Assembly: GCA_031277535.1 (NCBI GenBank)
Contig: JAITMD010000003.1
Location: 186,001-250,000 of the forward strand
Origin: Flavobacteriaceae bacterium
Lineage (GTDB): Bacteria; Bacteroidota; Bacteroidia; Flavobacteriales; Flavobacteriaceae
DNA: 64,000 nt
Direction: 5' to 3'
Made by a program: the position numbers and the translations under genes. The notes under the pieces were generated by a model. The model did no database searches. It was not told the origin of the DNA and saw only the letters and a program-made list of their open reading frames with translations. The first letter of the stretch is position 1, and every line of letters begins with the position of its first letter. Positions 18,806-27,412 of the stretch are shown in pieces.

Positions 18806-20068
18806 ATGGGGATAAAAGATTTTTTTAAACGAAAACCTACTTTTGAAACAGAAGAACAAGATAGAGGAATTGTGTCTTTTACAGATACAGAGATTATAAT
18901 ACAAAATACTGCGTTTAGTAGAGAAGAAGAAGTAATTGAGGTTGACAGTATAGAGTATGTGTATCTGGAAACATGTCGTTATAGTACGGCTGGCATTATG
19001 ATATACCAAGGGAGACAATATTATATCCCAACAGAGTATGTCAATACTGAAAAACTGTGTTTGTTTTTAGCAGAGCGTTTTCAATTTGATATGGATCTAA
19101 TTTATCAACATATAAAAGATAGAGTTGATGCAGTATATAAACTATATCGAAAGACTTATATTCAGAATTTTGAATTATTAGAGCAAGAATCAAAAGATGC
19201 TGTAAAAGGATTTGAAGTACTATCTCCAATTCCTGTTGAATATCCTTGGACAGTTACCAAAAAAGAATTGCTGACTTCTCCTTATATTACTTATGAAAAT
19301 GGGTATATAGCATTTATTTATCCTGTTCGTATAGGTAGCATAGTTGTTAATCAATTAGGAGCTTATGTGGATAATAGTAGAGATGAGGTCGCTATTTCTG
19401 ATTATAATGCAAACTGCTATGTGGAAGATGGTTCTGACAAAAGTTTTTATCTATTAAAAGATAGACTATTACAAGATGTTGGGGATGTAGCTGTTACTTC
19501 TTTTGATATAAATACTAATTTATACTTCTATGCAAAGATAGATCACATTAGTTTTAATATTTTTTATGCTAATGATGACAACGATATGCGTTCGATAGCT
19601 TATAGTTTTTCTTCTTTTTCTATTACTACAGCATTTGATTACCCAGAATTATTAATTGATGAGGTTTATCAAACAATAGGAGAAGTCAGTAGTGTTTTTA
19701 CTTTTGCCTATACCTTAGAAATGAGGAGTAACTACAAGAATAATCCGTTGATAAAACAAACTCCTCTGTGTGTATTGGAAGCAACAGATAAAGCTGCTTT
19801 TGTATGGAAAGACAAAAAAAATCAATTGATTGGTTTTGGTGATCGAAAGTATGCCCAATGGTTTAAAGTTGATGATATTGAATCAATGACTATATGGAAT
19901 ACACTTCCTGCTAAAGGGGGAGGATTTAGTAGTTTAAGCGTGCAATTGTTTAATGGACAAAGCTATACGTTGCTTGAAGGGGATCATGACACCATGAGTA
20001 CTCAGAGAGAAGAATTAGAGGTTTATTTAGGTGTCGAAGTACTTTTTTATGAAGATTATAATTGTTAA
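18806..20068 (+). CDS. Uncharacterised protein, 420 aa
   Basis: I do not recognise a family. The protein is soluble, starts MGIKDFFKRKP, and has no signal peptide. Two short beta-rich blocks, one N-terminal (residues about 20-95, IVSFTDTEIIIQN ... YYIPTEYV) and one C-terminal (about 340-415, LSVQLFNGQSYTL), resemble each other in pattern like PH-type or bacterial-PH barrels; this is an impression, not a family match. The middle (150-310) is rich in aromatic residues and acids. It lies 69 bp before the TNT-like gene, which begins with a similar MGI-x-F-basic start, suggesting one operon and related biology. Confidence 0.7.
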   Translation: MGIKDFFKRKPTFETEEQDRGIVSFTDTEIIIQNTAFSREEEVIEVDSIEYVYLETCRYSTAGIMIYQGRQYYIPTEYVNTEKLCLFLAERFQFDMDLIYQHIKDRVDAVYKLYRKTYIQNFELLEQESKDAVKGFEVLSPIPVEYPWTVTKKELLTSPYITYENGYIAFIYPVRIGSIVVNQLGAYVDNSRDEVAISDYNANCYVEDGSDKSFYLLKDRLLQDVGDVAVTSFDINTNLYFYAKIDHISFNIFYANDDNDMRSIAYSFSSFSITTAFDYPELLIDEVYQTIGEVSSVFTFAYTLEMRSNYKNNPLIKQTPLCVLEATDKAAFVWKDKKNQLIGFGDRKYAQWFKVDDIESMTIWNTLPAKGGGFSSLSVQLFNGQSYTLLEGDHDTMSTQREELEVYLGVEVLFYEDYNC

Positions 20069-20137
20069 TTTTATAATAGCGAAAGGGAATAATAAAATGA
20101 AAGGGAATCAACTGATATCATAATTAGATAAAAAAGT

Positions 20138-20809
20138 ATGGGGATTTTCAAAAGATTATTTGGTAGTAAAAAAGAAGAAAAGAAAGAACAACCGCAAAAA
20201 GGAGATAAGTTTGTTGCTACCAATGAAACCAAAATGCATAAAGTTATAATTGATTTAACTGAAGAACAGAAAAAAGGATTGCGTCAATCTACGCTTCCTT
20301 TAAGAGCAGGGCAACTATTTATGCACTATTGGGAAGACAACTTGGCAAAAGCAGCTTATGAGGATGAAGACTGGAAGCATCGTGTAGTTTATTTTTGGAA
20401 AGCAGAAGAACCTTTTGAGAAAAAGTCATTGCCATTGCCATTTATGGACTTAGACCCAAAGTATTTTTTATTTAAAGGGGATATCTCTAATTTGGAGATG
20501 GAAGTAGGTGAGGCTATTCCGTGGTTTGGTATGCCTGGAGGAGGTATGAAATATTCTTGTAATTTGAATGAAGAATTGGTGTCTATACCTCAGCTATTTG
20601 AGTGCGGTAATATTGATTACGTAGAACGTGTAGAATTGACCAATGATAATTTAGATGTATTAATCGAAGGGAATACACATAATTTGTTGATTGACGAACG
20701 GATGATAGGATATAGTAAAGGAGAGTTTTATTTGGATAATGTTGTAGTCCCTATTGATGTAGTGTACAGTATCGGAGGATTGCATATTATTAAAAGAGGA
20801 CAATTATAA
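20138..20809 (+). CDS. TNT-like domain protein, probably catalytically altered
   Basis: This 223-residue soluble protein starts with a basic segment (residues 1-25) and has no signal peptide. Residues about 88-155 follow the order of conserved motifs of the TNT (tuberculosis necrotizing toxin) NAD glycohydrolase fold: EEPFEKKSLP, then a beta stretch, then IPWFGMPGGGMKY, then LFECGNIDYV. In active TNT toxins the turn reads GQPGGGxQY. Here the Gln after GGG is K138 and the preceding Gln is M132, so NADase activity is doubtful. About 55 further residues follow the domain. It sits downstream of the 420-aa unknown gene. It could be a degenerate toxin, an immunity-type decoy or a non-toxic relative. 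Confidence 0.6.
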   Translation: MGIFKRLFGSKKEEKKEQPQKGDKFVATNETKMHKVIIDLTEEQKKGLRQSTLPLRAGQLFMHYWEDNLAKAAYEDEDWKHRVVYFWKAEEPFEKKSLPLPFMDLDPKYFLFKGDISNLEMEVGEAIPWFGMPGGGMKYSCNLNEELVSIPQLFECGNIDYVERVELTNDNLDVLIEGNTHNLLIDERMIGYSKGEFYLDNVVVPIDVVYSIGGLHIIKRGQL

Positions 20810-20831
20810 TTATAGCAATTAATATAAACAG

Positions 20832-20860
20832 AAAGACGACTCAAAATGAGTCGTCTTTTG
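20832..20860. terminator. Bidirectional terminator, TNT-like gene / ZIP gene
   Basis: The stem AAAGACGACTCA/TGAGTCGTCTTT lies between convergent genes. Confidence 0.85.
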
Positions 20861-21586
20861 TTATATAAAGTAGGCTGCAATTACTCCTATGATAATAGCA
20901 ATAAGTTTGCTAATGTTGAATTTGTGGTCTTCGTTACTTTCAAAAATGATTGTAGAAGAAATGTGAAATAATATACCTACTACAATGGCAGATATCTCTG
21001 CATAATATTGATTTAAGAAAGGTACATTACTTGAAATTAGCGTTCCTAAAGGTGTCATTAATGAAAAAACTACCATAAAGAAAAGAACTAACTTTTTGTC
21101 CATTGCTGCATTGACGAAAAAGGCTGTCAGGATAACTGCAATAGGGAGGTGATGTATTCCTATTCCCCAAGCGAGTTCTTGATGTTGACTAACAGGCATT
21201 CCTTCAAAAAGAGCATGAATACACAAACTGATAAATAGCAACCAAGGTATCTTATCTAATTTGTCGTGTACATGTACATGCCCGTGTTCGGCACCTTTAG
21301 AAAAGTATTCCAATACAATTTGAAATACAATTCCTACCATAATAAAAATACCAATGACAGCATTTCCACTATTGTGCGAATGTCCATGGTCAGAAGTTAT
21401 AGTGTTTTCTATTCCATGACTGTCAAAGCTATAAACATCTGGTAAAAGATGCGTAACGGTAAGAGTTAACAAGAATGAACCACTAAAAGCCATCAAGAGC
21501 TTTAAATTCTTCTTGTTTTTGGGTTGTAGCACTATCGCAATCAAGTATCCTATGATTACAGCTACAAATGGTAAAATATAAACCAT
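20861..21586 (-). CDS. ZIP-family metal transporter
   Basis: This 241-residue inner-membrane protein has about eight hydrophobic helices. A histidine-rich loop (HGHVHVHDKLDK) lies before helix 4, and the conserved ZIP helix carries HALFEGMPV with a nearby IHHLPIAV, the metal-coordinating residues of this family. It should import zinc or another divalent ion, but selectivity cannot be set from sequence. It starts 4 bp after the methyltransferase gene on the same strand, so the two are co-transcribed. No Zur-like box is evident. Confidence 0.88.
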   Translation of the reverse strand: MVYILPFVAVIIGYLIAIVLQPKNKKNLKLLMAFSGSFLLTLTVTHLLPDVYSFDSHGIENTITSDHGHSHNSGNAVIGIFIMVGIVFQIVLEYFSKGAEHGHVHVHDKLDKIPWLLFISLCIHALFEGMPVSQHQELAWGIGIHHLPIAVILTAFFVNAAMDKKLVLFFMVVFSLMTPLGTLISSNVPFLNQYYAEISAIVVGILFHISSTIIFESNEDHKFNISKLIAIIIGVIAAYFI

Positions 21587-21590
21587 TGGC

Positions 21591-22322
21591 TTATTTGAAA
21601 ATCATGATTAATCGGTCAGATTCTTTTTTATAGAACTTTCTTAGTTTGTAATCGCCAAAAACGTCTAAAAGGTAAATATCATTTTCATTCATCATTTGTT
21701 CAAAGTCTTCTAAGCGCAATGCTTTTACTCTTTCAGAATATTCGTGACGTTGGCCATCAGCATCAAAGCAAATATCTTTGATTATAAAACCGTCTTCATA
21801 TCTACGGGTAATATGGAAATCAATACCTTCAACCGTTTTTACCTCTTCAGCAACTAAGTTGTCAATTACTTTTTCTACATTCATAAAGTCAATCACAGCT
21901 AATCCATATTCAGATAAACTATTGTGAATGGCTTTTAATGTTTGTGTATTGTCTTCTTCTTTACTAAAATAACCAAAACTGGTGAAAAGATTTAGTATAG
22001 CATCATATTTTTCTTCCATTGGTTCACGCATATCGTGTACCTTGAAATGAAGTGTATCGTTTTCAGACTTTTTTGCTTCAGCAATGCTATTAGCAGCTAA
22101 GTCAGCACCAACAACGTCATACCCCAAACTATTTAGATAAATAGAGTGTCTACCTTTACCACAAGCTAAGTCTAATACTTTTGCTTCTTCAGATAGGTTA
22201 AGGTAATGAGCAAGGTTGTCTATTAAAAGTTGTGCTTCTTCGTAATCTCTGTCTTTATATAAAGTATGGTAGTAAGGGGTGTCAAACCATGATGCGTACC
22301 AAGCTTTGTTTTGTTCTGGCAT
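21591..22322 (-). CDS. Class I SAM-dependent methyltransferase
   Basis: This 243-residue protein has a Rossmann-type SAM-binding motif I (VLDLACGKGRHS, residues 49-60). Motif II is an acidic GADLA segment and motif IV is around LNLFTSFGYF. The N-terminal region (WYASWFDTPYYHTLY) is shared by a flavobacterial group of small-molecule or unknown-substrate methyltransferases. It heads a two-gene unit with the ZIP transporter; no functional link is obvious. A good divergent promoter lies upstream. Confidence 0.8.
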   Translation of the reverse strand: MPEQNKAWYASWFDTPYYHTLYKDRDYEEAQLLIDNLAHYLNLSEEAKVLDLACGKGRHSIYLNSLGYDVVGADLAANSIAEAKKSENDTLHFKVHDMREPMEEKYDAILNLFTSFGYFSKEEDNTQTLKAIHNSLSEYGLAVIDFMNVEKVIDNLVAEEVKTVEGIDFHITRRYEDGFIIKDICFDADGQRHEYSERVKALRLEDFEQMMNENDIYLLDVFGDYKLRKFYKKESDRLIMIFK

Positions 22323-22351
22323 AGTTTTACTTTAATTCTTTTATTAGCTTG

Positions 22352-22383
22352 CAAATTTACTTTATTTTTGCAGATTAGAACAA
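22352..22383 (-). promoter_or_regulatory. Promoter of the methyltransferase-ZIP unit
   Basis: On the minus strand TTG (22383-22381), a 21-bp spacer and TAAATTTG (22359-22352) fit the Bacteroidetes promoter pattern. Confidence 0.55.
22363..22370 (+). promoter_or_regulatory. -7 box of the THUMP methyltransferase gene
   Basis: TATTTTTG lies 46 bp before the ATG and overlaps the divergent promoter spacer. Two polymerases would therefore compete for this stretch. Confidence 0.45.
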
Positions 22384-22415
22384 TGAAACCAATTATTCCT
22401 TTTAGATAAGAAAAG

Positions 22416-23579
22416 ATGGAAAACTTTAAAATGGTAGCAAAGACTTTCTTCGGTTTTGAAGAAGTATTAGCAAAAGAATTGCAACTTCTTGGAGCGATGA
22501 AGGTTAAGCAAGGAACTCGAATGGTAAGCTTTGAAGGAGATAAAGGATTTATGTATAAAGCTAATTTAGCTTGTCGTACAGCTTTGAAAATTTTAGTTCC
22601 TATAAAACAGTTTGCAGTTTATAACGAAGGAAATTTATATAAGGGAATACAAAGTATAGATTGGAGTGAATATATAACAGTGAATCAGGCTTTTGTAATT
22701 GATTCGACTGTGTTTTCTGATGCGTTTAACAATAGCTTGTTTGTGTCTTTAAAAGCTAAAGATGCTATTGTAGATCAGTTTAGAGAGAAAACTGGTAAAC
22801 GCCCTGATATTGATAAAGATTTTCCAGATTTGAGGATTAATGTACATATTCAAAAAGATTTATGTACTGTTTCTTTAGACTCTTCAGGAGCATCATTACA
22901 CCATAGAGGATACAAAACAGCAACAAATATTGCACCTATTAATGAAGTGTTAGCAGCTGGTATGTTAATGATGTCAGGATGGGAAGGGCGTTCAGACTTT
23001 ATAGATCCTATGTGTGGATCTGGAACTATTTTGACAGAAGCAGCAATGATTGCTTGTAATATTCCTGCTAATATTAATAGAAAAGAGTTCGCTTTTGAAC
23101 GTTGGAATGACTGGGATGCAGAATTATTTGACCGCATTCAAGAGTCGTTGTTGAAAAGAGTTAGAGAGTTTCATTACACAATTAAAGGGTATGACAAAGC
23201 TCCTTCGGCTGTGTTGAAAGCAAAAGATAATGTGAAAAATGCTAATTTGGAAGAGTACATTACAATTGAGAATGCTAACTTCTTTGATACGCATAAAGAA
23301 ACAGAAGGGCCTTTGCACATGGTGTTTAATCCACCGTATGGAGAGCGTTTAGATATTAATTTGGAGCGTTTTTACAGAGAGATAGGAGATACGTTGAAAC
23401 AATCTTATCCAGGTACAGAAGCGTGGTTTATTACAGCTAATATCGAGGCTTTAAAATTTGTAGGATTGCGTCCTTCACGTAAGATTAAATTGTACAATGG
23501 TAAGTTAGAAACGCGATTTGCTAAATACGAATTGTATGAGGGAAGTAAGAAAGGAAAATATATGAACCCAAACGATTAA
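22416..23579 (+). CDS. THUMP-domain RNA guanine N2-methyltransferase (RlmL N-half/Trm-G10 family)
   Basis: This 387-residue cytosolic enzyme has an N-terminal ferredoxin-like/THUMP RNA-binding region at about residues 1-165. The Rossmann methyltransferase domain has motif I at D197 (DPMCGSGT) and the catalytic NPPYGER motif at N305, diagnostic of N2-guanine methylation. It matches the N-terminal half of E. coli RlmL, which makes m2G2445 of 23S rRNA. The C-terminal RlmK half is absent, as is normal in Bacteroidetes. A small membrane-protein gene starts 3 bp downstream. Confidence 0.9.
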   Translation: MENFKMVAKTFFGFEEVLAKELQLLGAMKVKQGTRMVSFEGDKGFMYKANLACRTALKILVPIKQFAVYNEGNLYKGIQSIDWSEYITVNQAFVIDSTVFSDAFNNSLFVSLKAKDAIVDQFREKTGKRPDIDKDFPDLRINVHIQKDLCTVSLDSSGASLHHRGYKTATNIAPINEVLAAGMLMMSGWEGRSDFIDPMCGSGTILTEAAMIACNIPANINRKEFAFERWNDWDAELFDRIQESLLKRVREFHYTIKGYDKAPSAVLKAKDNVKNANLEEYITIENANFFDTHKETEGPLHMVFNPPYGERLDINLERFYREIGDTLKQSYPGTEAWFITANIEALKFVGLRPSRKIKLYNGKLETRFAKYELYEGSKKGKYMNPND

Positions 23580-23582
23580 GTT

Positions 23583-23816
23583 ATGAGTCCACAAATAAAA
23601 ACAATTGGATTACAGTTTGTTAGTTTTGCTGTGTTTTTTGTATTAGCACGTATTGCTTTTACGTCATTCACTGATTTAAGTGGGTTTTGGTTACCTGCAG
23701 TAAGCGCAGTAGTTGCTACTATTTTGGCCCCTCAGTTTAAAGTGTTTAGAACAGAAAAAGGAGATAAAGTTTGTGTGAGTTGGCTCTTTTTCAAAGGAGT
23801 GAAAGTCTTGAACTAA
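23583..23816 (+). CDS. Small two-helix membrane protein, 77 aa
   Basis: Function unknown. Two hydrophobic segments (residues about 7-27 and 32-52) flank a short turn, and a basic tail with KVFRTEKGDKVCVSWLFFKG follows. It begins 3 bp after the methyltransferase stop, so translation is probably coupled, and the unit ends in a clear terminator. Its size and tight linkage support a real gene. Confidence 0.75.
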   Translation: MSPQIKTIGLQFVSFAVFFVLARIAFTSFTDLSGFWLPAVSAVVATILAPQFKVFRTEKGDKVCVSWLFFKGVKVLN

Positions 23817-23837
23817 TCAACTGTAAAGTATAATTTT

Positions 23838-23875
23838 AAAAAGCTTGTAAGATAATGACCTTACAAGCTTTTTTA
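23838..23875. terminator. Bidirectional terminator
   Basis: A 14-bp stem (AAAAAGCTTGTAAG with CTTACAAGCTTTTT) lies between convergent genes. Confidence 0.85.
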
Positions 23876-23892
23876 GTTAGAGTGTTTTGCTC

Positions 23893-24435
23893 TTATCTAT
23901 TGATAATAGAAAGCATTTCTGCGTCTACAAATCTTCCTTTTTCGAAAAAGTAGTCACGAAGAACTCCTTCTGTTTGCATGCCATTTTTGTGTAATACTTT
24001 TCTTGATGCATGATGCGCAGGATCTATAAATGCTTCAATGCGATGTAATTTTAGTGTATTGAAACCAAAAGCTAAGATGGTAGAAATAACTTCTGTAATA
24101 TACCCTTTGTTCCAATAGTTCGGATGAAGGTCATAACCTATTTCAGCTCTATTGTTTTCTATAGATAGATTGTGAAAACCAATAGTTCCTATTAAAAGGT
24201 CATTGTCTTTTGATGTGATAGCCCAACGAATACCTTGTTTGTCAGTAGTGCGCTTGTTCCATATTTGTATTAATTGTTCAGCTTCTTCTATACGTTGAAA
24301 AGGAGCTAAGTCATAGTATTGCAATACTTCCTCTTTGTCAAAATAATCGAATAGAGCAGGAGCGTCTTCTAATTTTAATAGACGTAAACGTAAGCGATCA
24401 CTTTCTAATGTTGGAATAGTATCTAATAATATCAT
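23893..24435 (-). CDS. GNAT-family N-acetyltransferase (RimJ/RimL type)
   Basis: This 180-residue protein has the family's ETDRLRLR-like start (LESDRLRLRLL), the DLHPNYWNKGYITEVI acetyl-CoA binding block and HRIEAFIDPAHHASRKVLHKNGM near the end. This is the pattern of ribosomal-protein N-terminal acetyltransferase relatives, though most have other or unknown amine substrates. It lies 33 bp after the sirtuin gene on the same strand and could be read with it. An acetylase beside a deacylase is suggestive, but no regulatory link is shown. Confidence 0.87.
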   Translation of the reverse strand: MILLDTIPTLESDRLRLRLLKLEDAPALFDYFDKEEVLQYYDLAPFQRIEEAEQLIQIWNKRTTDKQGIRWAITSKDNDLLIGTIGFHNLSIENNRAEIGYDLHPNYWNKGYITEVISTILAFGFNTLKLHRIEAFIDPAHHASRKVLHKNGMQTEGVLRDYFFEKGRFVDAEMLSIINR

Positions 24436-24468
24436 TTTTATATGTATTTGAAGTAGTCAAGTTTGTGG

Positions 24469-25170
24469 TTACTCTTCTTGACTCAAATGGATTAATTCTT
24501 CTTTTATCTGTAGCATTCCCTCTGTAGCAGTTTTAGCTATGACTTTAATAGGTCTGTTGAAATGTGAGGTACTTGCAGGGTGCAAATCCACATAATATAT
24601 TATGGCATTAGGTTGCGCAAAATCAATAAGTGAAGCTGCTGGGTAAACTTGTAGAGATGTACCAATGATAATGATTACATCAGCTTGTTCTACGTATGGG
24701 ATAGCGCGCTCTAATTCAGGTACCATTTCACCAAACCATACAATATGCGGACGCATACTATGGCCCTGTTCGTTTCTATCTGCTGAGGTAAGGTCTGTTT
24801 TCCAATCGTAAATTAAGTTAGGATTGGCAGTACTGCGAACTTTGAATAGTTCTCCATGAAGGTGAATAATAGCAGTGCTTCCTCCTCGTTCATGTAAATC
24901 GTCTACATTTTGTGTGATTACTGTTGTTTGAAAATAGTGTTCTAATTCTGCAATAACAAGATGTGCTTTGTTTGGAACACAGGTAAGGAGTTGTTTTCGT
25001 CTTTCGTTGTAGAATTGTAAAACTAATTCTTTGTTTTTTGTCCACCCTTGAGGAGAGGCTACTTCCATTACATCATGTCCTTCCCATAATCCATCAGCAT
25101 CTCTAAAAGTTTTGATTCCACTCTCAGCACTGATTCCAGCACCAGAAAGTACAACTAAGCGTTTTTCCAT
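24469..25170 (-). CDS. cobB: Sirtuin-type NAD-dependent protein deacylase
   Basis: This 233-residue sirtuin starts GAGISAESGIKTFR, with TQNVDDLHERGG and IIIGTSLQVYPAA for NAD binding and the catalytic histidine in HLHGELF. The YxxR pair in FYNERRK marks class III enzymes that remove acidic acyl groups such as succinyl. The four zinc-binding cysteines expected between HLHG and the FGE motif are missing: that stretch has no cysteine. The gene may share a transcript with the downstream GNAT gene and is divergent from trmH. Confidence 0.92.
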   Translation of the reverse strand: MEKRLVVLSGAGISAESGIKTFRDADGLWEGHDVMEVASPQGWTKNKELVLQFYNERRKQLLTCVPNKAHLVIAELEHYFQTTVITQNVDDLHERGGSTAIIHLHGELFKVRSTANPNLIYDWKTDLTSADRNEQGHSMRPHIVWFGEMVPELERAIPYVEQADVIIIIGTSLQVYPAASLIDFAQPNAIIYYVDLHPASTSHFNRPIKVIAKTATEGMLQIKEELIHLSQEE

Positions 25171-25178
25171 AATATTGT

Positions 25179-25186
25179 TACCTTTG
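25179..25186 (+). promoter_or_regulatory. -7 box of trmH
   Basis: TACCTTTG lies 25 bp before the ATG. No good -33 element is visible. Confidence 0.4.
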
Positions 25187-25210
25187 CATTTTTATTAAAA
25201 TAAATATATA

Positions 25211-25903
25211 ATGAATATATCAAAAAAGCTACTACAAGACGTTGAGTATTTAGCTTACTTAGAAACTTTTCTGACAGAGAGTAGAGTACAGCGCTTTGAA
25301 GAAACTTTATTGAATCGTACAAAACATTTTACAGTAGTTACAGAAGATGTTTATCAATTGCATAATACAAGTGCTGTAATGCGAAGTTGTGAAGTGTTTG
25401 GTGTACAAGACTTGTGTGTGATTGAACAAAAGTTTGGAAAAAAAATTGATAAGGAAATTGCTTTAGGAGCTGAGAAATGGGTAGATATACATCGCTACAA
25501 TAATGTACAAGGATCAATAGATGATTTGAGAGCCAAAGGATATCAAATTGTAGCTACAACTCCACATGCAGAAGCTTACCATTTGGAAGAATTTGATATA
25601 AGTAAACCTTCTGCTATCTTTTTTGGAACAGAAAAATCAGGACTTTCACCAGAAGTGATTGAACAAGCAGATACTTATATAAAGATACCTATGTATGGGT
25701 TTACAGAGAGCTTAAATATATCTGTTTCTGCAGCAATTATTATTCAGAACTTAACTACAAGGCTGAGATATTCAGATATAGCTTGGAAGTTAACAGAAGA
25801 ACAGTTGATAGAAAAACGTATTGATTGGGCTCGTAAATCAATTAAAGATATAGATTTTGTTACTTCTCGTTACTTGGAGCAAAAGGAAAGTATAGAAGAA
25901 TAA
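25211..25903 (+). CDS. trmH: TrmH-family tRNA (guanosine-2'-O-)methyltransferase
   Basis: This 230-residue SPOUT-class enzyme probably makes Gm18 in tRNA. The N-terminal HNTSAVMRSCEVFGV motif holds the catalytic arginine, and the knot is built from ATTPHAEA, FFGTEKSGLS and the SAM loop SLNISVSAAIII. The order and length match E. coli TrmH rather than RlmB. It is monocistronic, ends in a strong terminator and is convergent with terC. Confidence 0.9.
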   Translation: MNISKKLLQDVEYLAYLETFLTESRVQRFEETLLNRTKHFTVVTEDVYQLHNTSAVMRSCEVFGVQDLCVIEQKFGKKIDKEIALGAEKWVDIHRYNNVQGSIDDLRAKGYQIVATTPHAEAYHLEEFDISKPSAIFFGTEKSGLSPEVIEQADTYIKIPMYGFTESLNISVSAAIIIQNLTTRLRYSDIAWKLTEEQLIEKRIDWARKSIKDIDFVTSRYLEQKESIEE

Positions 25904-25927
25904 GATTGTAATAAAATGAAGATATAG

Positions 25928-25965
25928 CAAAAGAGGTTTACTTTAATTAGTAAACCTCTTTTGTT
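25928..25965. terminator. Bidirectional terminator, trmH / terC
   Basis: The perfect 15-bp stem CAAAAGAGGTTTACT/AGTAAACCTCTTTTG lies between convergent genes. Confidence 0.9.
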
Positions 25966-25987
25966 GTATTTAAATAGAATAAGAACC

Positions 25988-26776
25988 TTATTTTGATTTG
26001 CTTCTAATTTTCATATTGATAAATTCTACTGCCAAAGAAAAGGCAATTGCAAAGTATAAATAACCTTTTGGAACAGCTCCTACTTCTTGACCGGCTAATA
26101 CAGCATGAGAAATGTGCATACTTTCAGTTGTAAGCATAAATCCAATTAAGATTAAGAATGATAAAGCTAAGATTTGAATAGAAGGATTTTTATTAACAAA
26201 GTTTCCTACTGGTACAGCAAATAGCATCATTACTCCTACAGATACAATCACAGCAGCAATCATAATGTATAAAGCATTAGCAATACCATTAGTCATTCCC
26301 ACAGCTGTTAAAATACTATCTACAGAGAAAATAATATCAATCATTAAGATTTGCATAATAATGTTTGAAAATGATTTTGTAGCTATTTGTTTTGCACTTG
26401 GATTCTCATCAATGTTTTCCTGATGTTGTACATGATTTACTTTTTCGTGTATTTCTTTTGTTGATTTATAAATTAAGAATATACCTCCTCCTAATAAAAT
26501 AAGTGCTTGACCATTAAAATCGGCAGAGAACCACCCCCAATCTACACTAAAAAGTGTTGCTTTCATTGCAATAAGCCAAGTAACTCCGAATAGTAATCCG
26601 ATACGCATAAACATGGCTAAGAACAATCCTAATTTTGTTGCTTTTTTACGTTGTTCTTCAGGTAATTTACCCGTTACAATTGAAATAAAAATAACGTTGT
26701 CTATTCCTAAGACAATTTCTAAAAAGGTTAGTGTGATAAATGCTACGATAGCATCAGCAGTAAAAAGTGCTTCCAT
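25988..26776 (-). CDS. TerC-family integral membrane protein
   Basis: This 262-residue protein has about seven transmembrane helices. The acidic membrane motifs FLEIVLGIDNVIFI in helix 1 and IIFSVDSILTAVGM in helix 5 characterise TerC/YkoY/Alx proteins. These are thought to move or sense metals such as manganese, or to assist tellurite tolerance. It is the last gene of the murQ operon, 12 bp after the lipoprotein gene. No ter-cluster genes are near, so tellurite resistance should not be assumed. The central loop is histidine-bearing (EKVNHVQHQEN). Confidence 0.88.
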   Translation of the reverse strand: MEALFTADAIVAFITLTFLEIVLGIDNVIFISIVTGKLPEEQRKKATKLGLFLAMFMRIGLLFGVTWLIAMKATLFSVDWGWFSADFNGQALILLGGGIFLIYKSTKEIHEKVNHVQHQENIDENPSAKQIATKSFSNIIMQILMIDIIFSVDSILTAVGMTNGIANALYIMIAAVIVSVGVMMLFAVPVGNFVNKNPSIQILALSFLILIGFMLTTESMHISHAVLAGQEVGAVPKGYLYFAIAFSLAVEFINMKIRSKSK

Positions 26777-26788
26777 TGACGATATTTG

Positions 26789-27172
26789 TTATAAATCTGA
26801 AACTTTTTTAATAGTACCTCGCTCTCTTCGAGTATCACCTACAATACCATATTCGAAAAGATAAGTGTCACCATCTGTACTAATTATTTTCATACTGATA
26901 GCTTTCTGCTCAGCCATATTTTTAGGATTGATCTTTTGTAATACAAACTCACAGTCATTTACCCAACGAACACTTGCAGTATCTGTTTTACCTTCAAATG
27001 TTTCTATTTGTATATCTTCTGTTCTTGTAAAAGTAGATACCTTTTTTTCTCCGTTAATTACTGCTTCAAATTCAAATTTTCCAGTTTTGAAATCAGTACA
27101 CTTGCGTTCTTGTTTATAGCAAGAAGCAAAAAGTGCAAATACAGGTAAAAGAAATAATAGTTTTTTAGTCAT
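26789..27172 (-). CDS. Small conserved lipoprotein, 127 aa
   Basis: A hydrophobic signal ends in FASCYKQ, giving a lipobox with the lipidated cysteine at about residue 18. The mature part is a single small beta-rich domain with repeated charged strands (FKTGKFEFEAVING, EDIQIETF, NDCEFVLQKINPKNMAEQKAI). The role is unknown. It lies 6 bp after the DUF6095 gene and 12 bp before terC, within the murQ operon. It has the look of a family conserved across flavobacteria rather than an accessory gene. Confidence 0.8.
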   Translation of the reverse strand: MTKKLLFLLPVFALFASCYKQERKCTDFKTGKFEFEAVINGEKKVSTFTRTEDIQIETFEGKTDTASVRWVNDCEFVLQKINPKNMAEQKAISMKIISTDGDTYLFEYGIVGDTRRERGTIKKVSDL

Positions 27173-27178
27173 AATATA

Positions 27179-27412
27179 TTAATGCGAAAACAATGATTTC
27201 ATAATCGTTTGAATGCCTCTAAAAAGTAGAAACATAGCTGTTAAACAAATAGTGATTGCAAAACCACATATTACATAGAAAAAAGGATGTGCTTGATTTT
27301 TGAATGAGCTATTTAGTATTATTGGCCCAAGAAATAACAAAGGCAAAGCAATCATTAAGAACTTTACTCCTTTCTGTAAGAGTTTTCGGTCTGTTTTGTG
27401 TTCTTCTTCCAT
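27179..27412 (-). CDS. DUF6095-family small membrane protein, 77 aa
   Basis: Two transmembrane segments (residues about 17-34 and 45-65) follow a charged N-terminus (MEEEHKTDRKLLQKG). The layout fits DUF6095, found beside murQ in flavobacteria as I recall; this assignment is from memory. Its ATG overlaps the murQ stop codon by one base (TAATG), so translation is coupled to murQ. A role in cell-wall sugar recycling is inferred from linkage only. Confidence 0.75.
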   Translation of the reverse strand: MEEEHKTDRKLLQKGVKFLMIALPLLFLGPIILNSSFKNQAHPFFYVICGFAITICLTAMFLLFRGIQTIMKSLFSH

